Below are positions 45,921 through 58,139 of a DNA stretch of 64,000 bases, in pieces (position 1 is the stretch's first letter; each line of letters starts with the position of its first letter). The notes under the pieces were generated by a model, which was not told the DNA's origin, made no database searches, and saw only the letters and a program-made list of their open reading frames with translations. The translations under genes were made by a program, and so were the position numbers. Location: the NCBI GenBank assembly GCA_031841125.1, contig CM063108.1, positions 51,854,122 through 51,918,121 on the forward strand, read 5' to 3'. This DNA comes from Acanthococcus lagerstroemiae. Lineage: Eukaryota > Arthropoda > Insecta > Hemiptera > Eriococcidae.

Positions 45921-46964
45921 ATTCTCGGATTGTTTTCTTCAAATTGAAAAAATCCGCTCTAAAGTACACCGTAAAAGCGGAGAAAGAATATAAACGAAAG
46001 AAAGAGGAAGAAAGAAGAAAAAAAATTTTGTCGTATCGTCGTACAATTAAAGCTCGCTAGCGGTAGCATTCGTACAGATTAATTTCGCGGTAAATTTGGC
46101 GAAACGATCGTATAATGTAGTGGGAAACGAGCTGAGAATATAATACGAATTTTACGAACTAGAAAAAGAGATCGTAACCGATTAATGATAAAACTCGGAA
46201 GGGGCAATAAAATTGACGTTTGAAATATTTTTGAACTATCGGTTAATGGCCGTTTTTCGTGTTTCAACTTTTTTCCCCTCCTGTTCCCTTCGCTCTTTTT
46301 TCCTCGCTCTGCCTCGTCCTTTTCGAGGGTTATGAGATTTGCGGTTTTACTCGTGAAGTCGGAGGGCTTTTTCCTTCTTATTTGGCTGTATGTCTGTGTA
46401 CGTCGAAAATAGATGAGCATTACTGACAGCTCGACCCCGAATTAGTTACACGAGGTGTTCGTAGAAGAACAAAATCCGAAACCGTTTCAAGTCGATGCCA
46501 ATGGGTGGAAGCTTAATTACCCGGCTTAAAATTGCGTTACTTTTGATGGAAGCTGTATTGGAGACGCACAGCGATCACAATCAATAAAAAGTAACGGTTT
46601 CCGTAGCGATTGAGTGAAATTCATTATTGGTGATGCGGGGAACGTCCGAATTATTTCTAAACAAGGTGAACATTAGGCATAGATTAATGACCTAAAGCTA
46701 AACACGGGAGGTACTTTTAGTCATTTTTATTTTGACCCCCACATCCCCGCATCCACCCATCCACATCCATCCATCAACTAAGCAACCCACTCACCCCAGT
46801 TTCTGTGCCGACAGGTAGGACCAAATTTTAACTGTATTAGTACATCTTCCTTCCAGGTACTTTGTATTTTGGAAATCTCAAAAATTGTATTTTGGAATCC
46901 TCAAAAATGAAGCAATATTTATTCTCGTAGTTGTAGGAAAGTTCAGATATTCTAAATTAATTTC

Positions 46965-47948
46965 CATAAAAACAAACAGATTTCCGTGAATATTTCGAAA
47001 TTATCAATTCCTACGAGAAAGTGTATTATAAATATAATTTTAATCCTCACCAAGAATCATAATAGCTCTTCTGTGTTTTTTTTTCCTGTTTTGAGGGTTT
47101 CCCATTCCAAACTTACTTGGTGGCAGGGATGCCAATAAGTATGTTGCGAAATTTCCAGAGAAGCCCGATGTCTCGCCCAAATTTCGGAAAAGATCCAGAG
47201 AACGAACTCCCTCTAAGGATCTCACCTATGGGAAGTTACCGATTGGTAGATTACTGACGAAGGGGGCTAATAACTCCCGCAAGGGAACGTTCAGCCTACT
47301 ATCAGCATACTTATCGGTATTTAACCATAGACCACCCATAAGACCCACGGGGGTCTGGGCGAGTCCACGGTGACCCATGCCCCCGGCGTACTTCCTGAGC
47401 GAAGTAGTGCTGAAGACCTGAACCATCCTGATGGACATGAATTACTTGGGAACCCCCTCGTCGTGTCCCTTAATGAAATGAGGCCCACCAAAAGGAAAAC
47501 TAATTTTGAGAAAGTCCAGAGATGCCACGTACCAAAATCAGATACTAAGCACAGTGGTACGTCTGTGCACATAGAAAATATGAACGTGTTCCAAGTCCAC
47601 CTCACTGAAATTCCGAAATCAGGTCGATCAGAAAATCAACAACACGTGTATTCTATTCAGGAAACTGCACGAAACCTTGTGAATGAGACCTCTCCCCTGG
47701 AAAAAAGGTCGCTGGCACCTGAGTTTCAGCCGGGCCCCCTTGGCTATAATGTTCGCTTGATGAAAAACATCTTATTCCGAAATTTGGGCGGGACATTGGG
47801 CTTTTTGGGAAATTTCGCTACATACTTATTGTCATCCGTGGTGAGGAGGGGTCGCGGTACATTTCACGAGAAATCTTCCTTTTATCATACACTTTCTCGT
47901 AGAAGTTGATAATTTCGAGATATTCTCGGCAATCTGTTCGTTTTTATG
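46965..47948. mobile_element. Long-terminal-inverted-repeat (foldback-like) element
   Basis: The left arm (46965-47192) and right arm (about 47770-47948) are inverted copies. The outer 65 bp share CATAAAAAC.AACAGATT.CCG and CTACGAGAAAGTGTAT. The inner 60 bp share ACAATAAGTATGT.GCGAAA (CCAATAAGTATGT on the left) and CGCCCAAATTTCGGAA. Between these the arms differ in length, the left being about 45 bp longer. The centre (47200-47770) is GC-richer than its flanks. No target duplication was identified. Known: long, subdivided inverted repeats characterise foldback elements and some MULE relatives. Confidence 0.78.
47370..47909 (+). CDS. Uncharacterised 179-codon ORF inside the inverted-repeat element
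   Basis: It starts MTHAPGVLPERSSAEDLNHP and ends in the right arm. It is hydrophilic, with no signal peptide or membrane segment, no catalytic triad that I can recognise and no zinc-finger pattern. Its last third (FRNLGGTLGFLGNFATYLLS) is encoded by the inverted repeat itself, so that part is forced by the arm sequence. The mirror ORF on the minus strand at 47040-47225 (FRNLGETSGFSGNFATYLLA) is the left arm's counterpart. Both strands also have other open frames here. It is either an unknown accessory protein or chance, and I favour chance slightly. Confidence 0.25.
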   Translation: MTHAPGVLPERSSAEDLNHPDGHELLGNPLVVSLNEMRPTKRKTNFEKVQRCHVPKSDTKHSGTSVHIENMNVFQVHLTEIPKSGRSENQQHVYSIQETARNLVNETSPLEKRSLAPEFQPGPLGYNVRLMKNILFRNLGGTLGFLGNFATYLLSSVVRRGRGTFHEKSSFYHTLSRRS

Positions 47949-47999
47949 AAAAGTTGAAAATGTGTGACTACTTTCCAAGACATTTTTAGGCTAACTAAG

Positions 48000-49480
48000 T
48001 GGCCTGTGCTCCACTTCAAATTCATCATTTTAAAGAAAATTCCGCGAGGAATATTTTTTGTCTGAAAATTTTTTTTCTAAGACTTCAATTTTTTGAAATA
48101 TTTGGAACATTTGGAAAAATCTAATTTTGGGAGCTAAAACGTGCCACAAAAAAGTTGGCACAGCTTTTTGGAGGCGAGATTTTAATATGTTGTTTCTGAC
48201 ACCTAGTCTGATGTTTTTCAACAAAATCCGCTTCTGGCCCCCCAAAATGTTTCGATTCACTTTTTTGTGCAGATATCGCCTGTAACTCATTTTAATCGAA
48301 GATAATCAATGAGTACAAAATTAAAAGACTACCTCATATTAACCGAACTAAATAGTGTACGTTAGTTTTTACAGAAGCTACGCTAGTTTTAGGATACTGA
48401 TCATAAAATTTGAGTCTGAATTTTGTAGTGCATAACTTCCAATTTTCATAGTTTTCTCAATTTTCATGGTCACTAACCGGTGGTAATGATACAGTTTCTT
48501 TCATTTTTAGTTTACTATCTTTCGCTGCATTTCAATAAGGTTACCAAGAAGTTGTCACGGACAAAATTTAGTTTCAACATTTGGAAACTATGAAATTTCG
48601 TAAAAATTTTAAAATATTTCACTTGGAGTGTATGACGATGTACGTCTGCCGAAGTGGCTCCCCAGACATTACACTACTGGCCTCGGAAACTGCCCTATCG
48701 AGAGTATCATCGCATCAGTGACCAGAGGGACGTTTTGAGGCTGGCCCGGGTCCTCGGATTCGCGCTGCTCTGCTAGGGCCGCTATGGGACCCTCTACTGA
48801 CCACCCAGCATTAATTTGGAATTCGGGTGTACCACAGCCGAACTGCGCTTCCTTCTTTCACCCCTCACCTTCACACAGATTGGTGGAGACGGCGGGGTGA
48901 ACCCTGCCGGTGGGGGGGGGGGATTATTTGAAATACTTGAATAGTTCTTCAGTTTCCATTAAAGATGGCTATGAATCGCGGCTACTTGGAAAGAGAAACA
49001 AAGATTATGAACGTCTAATGCCTATCTCGAAGATCGAAGGAGTTGCAAAAATTGAAAGTCCTGCGCTTCGACGGTTTTATTTGAATTTTATGATGAGAAT
49101 TGTGTAGCTGGCAGAGCTCCATCAACATAAAAGGTAGGCAGTTCAGTTCGGTAAATTTGGTTATCCTTCGGAAAGAATACTGAAATGAAATAAGCAATCA
49201 TATTCGTATTAAAAGTTTGCTATTTTGGTCTTCAAAGACTTGTATTTCCTTTAATTTTGAGTATAGGCTTCACTTGTGCGTAACTTTGTGTTGTTTGTTC
49301 CTCTCGCCGAGAATTACCATCTTGTACCGTCTTGTTGGAACACCCTGTACAAAAGCGAACCGGTGGCCAGGGCGGTGTATCACAGAGGAAGAAGGAAGTT
49401 AGAAAAAAAGAACAAGAGCCGGTGATGACTTCAGCTTACATTTATTCATTTTTCGAGGCACTTACGCGCAAAAGGGTTAA
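48000..49480. other. No supportable gene; weak repeat and G11 run
   Basis: 48118-48185 weakly matches 16158-16235. An 11-G run lies at 48912-48922, preceded by a GC-rich patch at 48640-48900. GGAACACCCTGTACA at 49338-49352 resembles the ACAGGGTGT termini at 32703 and 32739 (inverted). No gene seen. Confidence 0.4.
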
Positions 49481-49489
49481 AAGTGAGGC

Positions 49490-50760
49490 CGGGCTCTCCA
49501 CTCCAGCGTACACTATTTTATACGAACACCGAGAAGCAGATCGTCGTCGTCATCGTCCCATTAATTAGAATGTTCTTCTAATTAGCGAACAGGCCGCGGG
49601 ATTGGCGCGGCGCGGCGTCGTTGCGTTGTTCCCTGTTCCTCTTTTGCATATGACGGTTGTCTGCGGCGTGTTTCCCGCCGGCTATATGTATACGAAATTT
49701 ACTCCGCCGGCACACGCTTATACCGCCTCGCCACGCCGCACGCTGCCGCGTTTTCTTTCTGTCATCGTACCGCCGCGACGCCTTTTAAAAGTTGCTCTAA
49801 AGCTTTTAACCGACCCATGAATTATTCAAACTGTTTCGTTTTATTCTCTCTCTCATTCTGTGCCTTTTTTTTCTCTCTCTTTCTCTCTGTCAGCTACGTA
49901 TATTTATGCCGTATACAGACCACTTCGTGCGCGCAGCCGACTCAGCAGACTACGTATGCGTATACGTAAACATGTATACTTTTCTAAAAGTTACAAAAGG
50001 AAGGAAAAGAAAAAGACAGAAAAAAAAAAGCAGAACTCGGCTATAGTTTTTCGCCTGTTTGCATTTTCATTAATATGTATAAGTGTGTGTGGGGCGGGCA
50101 CGCACGTCTACTCTTCGCGGGCCGCGTCTCCGCCGCACACACCTTTTCGCCCGAAATTAAAATGCTCGAGAAAAGGTCCTCTCTGCAGCGTTTACATGCG
50201 CCATCGCTGCTCGACGCCGAAATTACGAAAGTTTTTCGGCAGACGAAAGGTGCACAGCGACGCGTTGCACAGATCGTTTATACTCAGTGTGTGTGCGGAT
50301 AGCGGGGGGAGGGGTACGGGGGCTGCGTACAGGGGCTGTGTACGTGAATTACACTACACGAAAGAGAGCGAATGTCTGGTGGCGTTCTTCTTCATTTTTT
50401 TCTCTATTTTCAGCAAGCTCGACGAAAATGCTGACAAGGTGAGCGAGGGCGGCGGCGACATCTGCGACAACGTCGGCCCGGTGTGCGCTTCCCTTCGCAT
50501 TTGCTTCGCTCGCGAAAAGAAAAAAAAGGCGAGCGGGAAGAGGTGAAAAGGGAGACGGGAATCGAAGAGAGAAATGCTGCGTTAGCAGCACGCGCGTGCA
50601 TTTTCATTTGCGCGACAATCGCGAGCGCCGGGGAAAAGCTGGATGCCCTGTTCGCCGGCGAACGCGGACGATGCGAGAGAGCGAAGAAAAAGAACGGCGC
50701 GCAGTCGGGGGACACAGAGCGAACATTCGGCTGTACGTGGATACGTCGTATGGGTGTAGT
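49490..50760 (+). promoter_or_regulatory. CpG-rich region with a possible mini-exon
   Basis: GC-rich, CpG-rich DNA in two blocks (49490-49830 and 50060-50760). At 50395-50440 a pyrimidine tract ending TCTCTATTTTCAG is followed by 25 bases (50414-50438) and then GTGAGC, so both splice signals are good. The 228-codon frame across it (49860-50546) is Lys/Arg- and Ser-rich with no domain, and overlapping frames are open on both strands, so it is probably a composition artefact. A short exon or a first-exon region is possible but unproven. Confidence 0.25.
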
Positions 50761-50869
50761 ACGTATCATGTAAAGAAAGTTCAATGAATAAAAATCAGAG
50801 AAAGAGAGAAAGACGGGGACATGTCGAGGTTGAAAAGGGTGGCGTATGGCGAGAGAATACAAAAGCGAG

Positions 50870-52105
50870 GGGGCTGAAAGAGAGAAAGAGCAAAAGCTCG
50901 ACTAACGGGGTAGCATAAATAGGAAAAAGCTCGAACTACCGACAATTCAAAACTCATCCAGTGGATATACCCCTTTTTCGCGGGTATGGTACACGTTACA
51001 CTGTATGACAAATGAACGAACAACCATTTTTCCCACATATGTATACCCGTGCATTAACATTTCCTGCCCGTCTGTCTCTCCGCCATGCCACGTCGCGCAT
51101 TCCCGGCTTGTGCTCACCGCACATCTTTTCGGCTATTTTTTTCCCGCTTGCTCTTTTCGCCAGAGCTCGCGCGAATATCGGGGTACCCGTCCGTTCTTCC
51201 GTCTTCAGGTTCTCTCATTTTCTTCCAATTTTTCTGCTTCCTCCATTTTTCTTTTTCGCGGTACGAGTAATTTCGTGTTCAGGTATCGCGTATACATAAT
51301 GCATATTTACTCGCCCGGCGTTGAGAAACTGGTTTCGGGCGTATTTGAGTTTTGTAAAACAAGAGAGGTAATTTCTCGCGTTGCATCAAATGTATGTATG
51401 TATATGTCTGCAAGTATGTATGTGTATTATATGTACGTACATGTGATGAAGGTCTACACACACATGTGTACACATTGCTTGTAGCACCACCAACAGGCTG
51501 GAATGAAGTTTACACACGTGCGCCGCACCGCCGAGAAGTGGACATCAGCGTCGAGAGACCGCGAGAAAAGTAAAATCGCGAGAATACGGTGACCTTTACG
51601 AACACCGTTAAAAGTCACGCTGCTCTCGAAAAGCGTTTGTATGTTCGTATATATCCACTTGGTCTTGTCTTTTACACGAGTATATGCAGTGTGTGTGTGT
51701 ATATGTATATATGTGATGGGCACTGATACACAAAGACGTCATGTCGCGTACCACAAAAATAAGCCGTTATTTTTCGTGTGCTGCCTTCGTTTAAACGAAC
51801 GTGCTGTTTGTATACTCGCGGGATGCCTGACGTCATCGGTGAGACGTTTTCAACTCTTGGCGACGCTTGGTCGTGTCAACTAGCAGAGATGAGGATCGAA
51901 AGAAAAATAAAGGTAAAAGAAGGGCTGCGAAACCACGAAAAAGTGATTCAGTATCTGAGGACAAGTACCGAGTCTTGGACTAAATATGTCTGAGTCCGAG
52001 GATCCTGGTCTGAAATCTGAAGAGATTCTGGGATCCGGCGAAAGAATGATACTATCGCAACTCACTAACTGCGGGGAGTTTCGGTAATTGTACGAGAAGT
52101 ATTTT
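50870..52105. other. No supportable gene; microsatellite-rich
   Basis: Contains ATGTATGTATGT- and TGTGTGTG-type short repeats near 51390-51440 and 51690-51715. The plus frame at 51005-51484 and minus frames nearby reflect pyrimidine-rich DNA. Confidence 0.4.
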
Positions 52106-52109
52106 GTCC

Positions 52110-52420
52110 GCACCCCAGCGAGGAAATTCGAAGTCGAAAAACGAGAGTGTGTAGAAAGAGCGCGCGTATTGACCGCCAGTAGAAACGGATCTGATTATGA
52201 GAGTGCTAAAACATGAATTGCAACTGAACCAATGGATGTCCTACCTGGCCAACCGAGGGAGAAGAAAGGAGAATGAGTCATGAGAGTTTGAAGAAGAAAA
52301 AGAGCGTGGTTTTGAAAAGATCACGCCCGGGAAGTGCAGGTATTTAGAGGAAAAAAGACGTTAGAAAGTAGTCAGGCTAAACACGTTATACATATCGGAG
52401 AGGAGAGGATCACAGCATAA
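52110..52420 (+). repeat. Dispersed repeat family R3, copy 2
   Basis: Direct partner of 30145-30470. It is more purine-rich, with extra AGAAGAAAAAGAG-type insertions relative to the first copy. Confidence 0.7.
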
Positions 52421-52670
52421 TCTATTACTACCACGTAACCACATAACTCGTTAACGCATATCATATGCGTCTTAGAAGAACTATACCAACACCACAGGAC
52501 TAGCAAAAAGAATACGGAACTTGCTTAACATAATATATCAATAATGGACGAAAGTTTTTCTACCGAAACATCTACCCACATCAGACGCTAGCAGTGACTG
52601 CTATTCAAGTGACGAAGATGGACATGAAAAAAGAGCAAAGGGAAGGAAAAAACTTTTGAGGAAGCATACA

Positions 52671-53111
52671 ATGTTTCTCCTCTCTCACCCGGCATATAGT
52701 CCAGATGTCACCCCGTGTGATTTCTGTCTGCTTCCACGTCTGAAGAAAGCGCTGAGTGGTCGCAAATTCGACGAAACAAATGCGGAAGTCTAGAATGCTG
52801 TTCATGCCCATTCTATGAGAATTCCGACCTCTCAGCGCTTCCTTCAGGCGTGGAAGCAGCCAGAACTGGACTGTATGCTTAGTGCGAGAGAAAAGAAATC
52901 TTTTGCTTCCTCAAATATTTTTTCGTTCCCTTTGCTCGTCTTTTATGTCCATTTGCGTAACTTGATAAACTTGTGGTGTCGGCACTAACACGTCTTCGGC
53001 TACGCTGTCAGTTGAAAGAGAACGTATTGAACCACATATCTGTATGGTTTGCTAACCTCCCCGGGCGTTTTACACTGAGCGTCACTGTCAGTTCTATTGG
53101 GACACCCTATG
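52671..53111 (+). pseudogene. mariner transposase C-terminal relic with 3' terminus
   Basis: The frame starting at 52671 encodes HPAYSPDVTPCDFCLLPRLK, then ALSGRKFDETNAEV and a stop at 52791-52793. After the stop the frame continues NAVHAHSMRIPTSQRFLQAW. Known: HPPYSPDLAP.D..LFP.LK followed by L.G.RF is the mariner transposase segment carrying the last Asp of the DDD triad. Near 53111 GTTCTATTGGGACACCCTAT resembles a mariner terminal repeat (inverted: ATAGGGTGTCCCAATAG). The N-terminal helix-turn-helix and first two Asp residues are not found. Dead fragment. Confidence 0.78.
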
Positions 53112-53945
53112 TGCACACTACAAACCACAGTAAATTAAGAATGAGAGACAAGATCCCCAATCATATTCTGTAATCTTGAGCCTCCTTCTTTGATTAACGC
53201 CAGACCTCCCTCAAAGTAAATGTGAAGATATATTGACAAGAATGCGAATACGATATACACTCTAAACGCACAGTCGGTCGTTTACTGATTCTGATCTTCC
53301 AATATTGGGAAACTGCAGCCCGCAAATGGGTGTTACGTATAGTCCACATAAGTAAGTCCAAATAAGAATACAAAAAGAAAAAAAATCATTGGGATTTAAA
53401 CTCAGAGTTTCAAGTGTTGGCAGCCCTGCATATGTGTGAGTGATCACGTATGATTTACCGTAAGCATGTAGCAAACTTCAACTATCATTAAGTCGATTAG
53501 AAATTTACTTTCAAAGAAAATTTGTCCTAAATTCAACTGCATCATCACCAAGAAATTAAATTAGAATTAGTTCTACAGGCAGAATAATTTTTACTCGGTT
53601 TTTTACCCTACTGAAGATAGCAGTGTTTCTATTTGAAATTTACCCGTGATCACTCACTCATTTTTCATCCGCTAACACCCGCGCAGGTAATTTTGCAGCG
53701 CACTCTAGTGCAGGTTTAAATCCCAATAGAAAGCTGAAACTCGGTACATTGATCTAATTAAATGTCCTGAATAATATTATACCAAAAGTCCGAACTAATC
53801 CGGTGCCGGCGTCGTCCCCTAGGGAGCAAAAATGGGGTGTAAAACGATTTTTTGCTTATATCACACTAAAATCTGAGTTTAGGCAAAAAAAAAGTTCGTA
53901 CAAATGTGATAGAGAATAAAAAAATGCACAAAAAATGTTCTTATA

Positions 53946-54027
53946 CAAGGTGTCTACAGGTTTGGAAAATTTGGAAAGTTTGGAAAAAGTCAGGAATTTA
54001 TATTTTTCCATTCTTGTAGACACCTTG
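53946..54027. mobile_element. Minimal CAGGGTGTCTAC-family MITE (82 bp), target duplication TTATA
   Basis: The left end CAAGGTGTCTACA and right end inverted CAAGGTGTCTACA are identical over 13 bp. TTATA flanks exactly (53941-53945 and 54028-54032). The interior is little more than GGAAA.TTTGGAAA repeats plus AAAGTCAGGAATTT. Confidence 0.88.
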
Positions 54028-54429
54028 TTATACACGTTTCTGTAGCGTGCGTATTTGTTGAATAAATTAATATCAAAAGTTGAGAAGTTTCCTCCATGTG
54101 TACATTTAATGCAACTTATTGTAATTGATGCAGTGCAGACTTGCGCACACATGAATTTGACGATAATGGGGCGTATGGCGACGCACGCATGTCAAATTGG
54201 CCCCGGGACACCGCACCCCCATTGATTTCTATTTACTATGTCGAACAATTTATACATAGTCTTAGGTCGATGGATCTGTGGTTGAAAAGGAAAAAAGAGA
54301 AAGAAAGAAAAGATGAAATAGAATAGAGGTATGTATACCACAAGAAGAGAAGAGAAAACCAGCAATTGAATGCGTCCATTGATAAAAGGGCCTAAGTACA
54401 ATACCTCCCTTTTCTCCGAAAATTCGGTA

Positions 54430-56630
54430 AAAATTACGTTTTGAGAAACAAGCGTTTGAAAGTTTGAGCTTATATCTAGTAATTTAATAATGATTATTTG
54501 GGTAATAATTAATATTATATTATGAAGTTGGAAGTCTCACTGTGCAAATTGAACAGCGTTGACCGTTTTCAACTCCAGTTTCGAGATTGAATTTTGGTGT
54601 AAATATCATATTAAAAAAGTGCATATTATATTTATCTCCAAGTTGACCTAAAGAACTTGTAAATTGTATTGAAAGCTTGTCGTGTACAGCAACTTCCCGT
54701 TTTTGAGTCAAAATGTAAAAATTAACTCTTCTATTAAAAAAAATAAATAAAACTCCCTCGAATAGATCATATTCTTGTAGAAGAAGCGTGAGTTGATTGT
54801 GACGAAAAAAAAGTTGAATTTCGTGTTTGATTTTCGAAAAAAAGAAAATAGCATGTCATATAATTTTTCCCAAATTTATTTGTGTGATTATATAAAGTTC
54901 CCAAAATATTATAAATTTTCGAGTTTCTAATCGAAATAAATCAAAAACGTATGAAATTTGCGTTCTATTCCATGCATTTTTGCTGTATTTTCGACATGTC
55001 TCACCCTCTTCTGCCGAAGAGCTGAATCTTTTTTAAAATTGACAATATTAGGTCCCTTATAACCCCCTGCCGTGAAACTCTCTCAGAGTATATAAAAGGA
55101 GAACTAGGTTCCATTTGAGATATTTTCAACGGAAATTGAATAGTTTTTAGTTGTGACTGGTAGGAAAAAACGCAATAAATATTGCATGTGGTACATGAGA
55201 ATTCTTTTACAAAATCTTGTGTAATTTTGAAATACTGTCTGAAATATTCCAGATTTTGTTAATAGAAATACAGAAATTCGTTGGTTTTTTTGCATACCTC
55301 AGTTTTTTATCTTCACAGCGGTAAGGAAGCAACAATTTTCTGGCTTTTTTGGTTTGGGGGGGGGGGAGTTGACTGCATCCGTTCCTCTATTCCTTTATAT
55401 CAGAGGAATTTATTTAAGGAAGTCCTCTTCCTCAATCCCATTTTGGCTGAAATTCTTCTGTCACATCCTCCTTTTAGTCTAGAATTATTATACTATTGTT
55501 TCGAGAACTGGTAGCAGAGGGAAAGGGATGGAAGATACGTCAATCTGGTATGCTTCTGAACCACCGCAGTTTGAGAGTTGTATTCCAAGGAACCAAAGTA
55601 AGTTTTTTGACTTACGCTCAGTGAAAAAAAAAATGAAATGCGATGCCTGAAAAGATGTTAGATTTGCATGCATAATACTTCTTGTGTTAACAAAATGGGG
55701 TTCAACGGTGTTTGAATGGGTTTTAAAAGAATGGGTATTAACTTGCACTGTATCAATTTTGAATGATTTCAGTAGTTAAGAAAAAATACGGATTTCCATG
55801 TTCTAAGTACTGTAACACTTCCAGTTGCTACCCCATCATCAGTTGTCTTACGAAATACTGACCACTGATTCAATTGTCTTAACGGCGTCTTAACAATTTC
55901 TCTCGACTTTTTCTACTCTCGTGTACTTATTTGTACCTTTGATCATCGTTTTTTGTTCCAAGCTATTCTTGAAGAAGGAAAAAAGCTAGACGATATGCTG
56001 AGCTCTCTGGTGGAGATTAACAGAAATCTATATCGATCAGCGTACCTGTCCAAGGATCAAGCATGAGTTCTCTATCTTGTTCTTTTGAGTCCTGATTGGA
56101 TAATATTTTTTGAAAATCGTTAGGTTACTTAACGATGGAAAACGAAAGCAAGGGAGAAATGAATCAGAAGTTCCAAATTAATCTATACTCACTTTCTTCC
56201 TGTTTATCAGCCATCCTCCTCCGCAGATTTCGTTTTCCTCCGCGTCTCTGTAGTTTCCGGTACTCGACAGTATCAACTTTCAGTTCATTATTTAATTTCG
56301 GCCGAAAAAATCCAGAAGTTCAATTCTCGTCGTTTCACCGTCGCCTAATGGATTTTTTTTTCCTAACAACCGAGCGAACAGAAATAGGGGAACGAGAATA
56401 AATATTTTCTAGAAGTTTTTAATTTCCGAGGAATTTAATTGAGGAAAAGTTTTTTCCTCGTTTTTCCCGGGAGAACGGTTCTCCGTTCTCCGGCAACAGA
56501 AGGGAAACAGGGAAAAAAATAAAGAGAAGAAACTAAAGGAATGTGGAGAAACAGAAGCGAAAATAATCTACTGGTGAAAGGGACGAATTGAATTTATATT
56601 ATAATCGAAAAAAATGATCCGAAGGGATGG
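54430..56630. other. No supportable gene; isolated TATA-like box at 55089-55099
   Basis: TATATAAAAGG is a perfect TATA consensus match, but no initiator, CpG-rich DNA or open frame follows it, so chance in AT-rich DNA is likely. G11 run at 55356-55366. The frame at 55281-55514 has no recognised domain. Confidence 0.3.
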
Positions 56631-56639
56631 AAAGCGTCC

Positions 56640-57216
56640 CACATAGTTTTCAATCGGATTCTCGCATTTTCCACGAATTATGTTGCCTTCGGATGGCGAG
56701 CGAGCAAAACGCTAAATAACAGGCAAAAGTGATGGAAAAGAAAAAGGAACGTGGTGCGTACCTCGCTGGAGTGTTGGATGGATACGGGAAATTAATTTTT
56801 AACCGAACATCGGGCACGGGAAATTTAAAGAGGCCGACCAGGCTCGCATTTTTCTTCGGCCATTTCGCCCGTCGCCATCGGGCGTCTCGTAATTCGTGCA
56901 TTTATGTGTTATTATAGTTTTTCTCTCGCATTTAGTGGCGCATTTCGAAAAGGGCTGATGACGATTCGCTGTATGACACGTCTAATCAAGGGGAACTCGC
57001 CGGACCGGCATCCGAGAAGCGAGAACCGAGTTACCGAGAGAGAGATTCCTCTCTTTTTCCCAATAACGATAATTACAAAACTGAAACCGAGCCGAAGAGA
57101 GGGCGGAGAGCGGTGGCGACGAGTGACAGAGAAGCGGAGAGCCGGTGCCGAAAAACGAGTGCGAGTGCCATTTTGAAACCCCTTGATTGAACAAAAGAGT
57201 CGGAAGGCGGCCAACC
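56640..57216 (+). promoter_or_regulatory. CpG-rich block ending at a splice-donor consensus
   Basis: CpG-rich from about 56640, with GGCGGCCAACC|GTAAGTATT at 57206-57225. GTAAGT is a full U1 match, although the preceding bases are CC instead of AG. The plus frame at 56904-57176 (90 codons, Arg-rich, starting MCYYSFSLAFSGAFRKGLMT) and the opposite minus frame at 56912-57214 are both open, as expected of CpG-rich DNA. Candidate first exon, plus strand; no transcript evidence is available. Confidence 0.3.
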
Positions 57217-57953
57217 GTAAGTATTATTGAAGCAAGATTGCGTTTCGGAGCCGCGTTCGTTTTCTCACCCTGTTACAGAGGATTTTCGAAAAACATTTTA
57301 TCCCTTTCTGGGTGACGATATACCGCGTTTGTACGTATTCGGCGTGCGTGAACTATGCCGACGACGACGCTGTGTCAAAATAACGCCCGCGGTGTCGCTC
57401 ATCAATCCGCGGTGCCGGGTCGCCAACCGGGAAGGTCGAGGCTCCGTGTCAGACACGGCAATGCCAAGAATTCGACGAGAATGTGACCCGAGGTTCGTTT
57501 CATTCTTCAGCCGACGCGTTGACAGATGAAAATTTGAAAATTGGGGGCGGGGGTAAGATCGAGGATTCTGAAGCTACCTAGATGTTATTCTTTGCATTTC
57601 CACTCGGAAGGCTCTGTTGTGTTAGACGCTTGTAAAATCGAGTATGTTTTAGCTCGTTTCCGACAGGAAAAACTCGGTTGTATGAACCTGGCGAGTCAAG
57701 TGTGGAATGGCTGGCGCATTTTCAGTTTATGGAAATTAGTAGTCAGTTCCGTGGAGGTAATTAGGGTTCTGATGCTCTATAAGGCCAATAAAATGTTTTT
57801 GGAGAATAACTCGTCGCAAGAATTGATATTTTGAAAATCTTTTTTGGAGGACGAAACTTCCAATTTTTTTGTGGAAAATGACCATTTTGTTTCTCTTTTT
57901 TACTCAAGGTGGAGGGCTGAGGGGAAGCGTTCCAAAAAAAGTAATTTGGACTT

Positions 57954-58130
57954 GATTAGGAACCTATTCCTAATTAGGCCCACATTTTGGACTCCATTAG
58001 ATACAGCTAGTCCCAATAAGGTTTTTTCTTTTTTAGCTTACGATTAGGAACCTATTCCTAATTAGGCCCACATTTTGGACTCCATTAGAAACAGCTAGTC
58101 CCAATAAGGTTTTTTTCTTTTTTAGCTTAC
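57954..58130 (+). repeat. Recent tandem duplication, 88 + 89 bp
   Basis: The two units (57954-58041 and 58042-58130) differ by one T/A substitution and one extra T in a T run. Each begins GATTAGGAACCTATTCCTAA, which includes the perfect inverted repeat TAGGAA...TTCCTA and the palindrome CCTAATTAGG. Confidence 0.97.
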
Positions 58131-58139
58131 ATACTTCAT

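Noticed and set aside
49860..50546. 228-codon plus-strand ORF
   Set aside because: Low-complexity Lys/Arg/Ser-rich product. Open frames on both strands reflect CpG-rich composition.
55089..55099. TATA box promoter
   Set aside because: A perfect match, but isolated in AT-rich DNA with no initiator or following exon.
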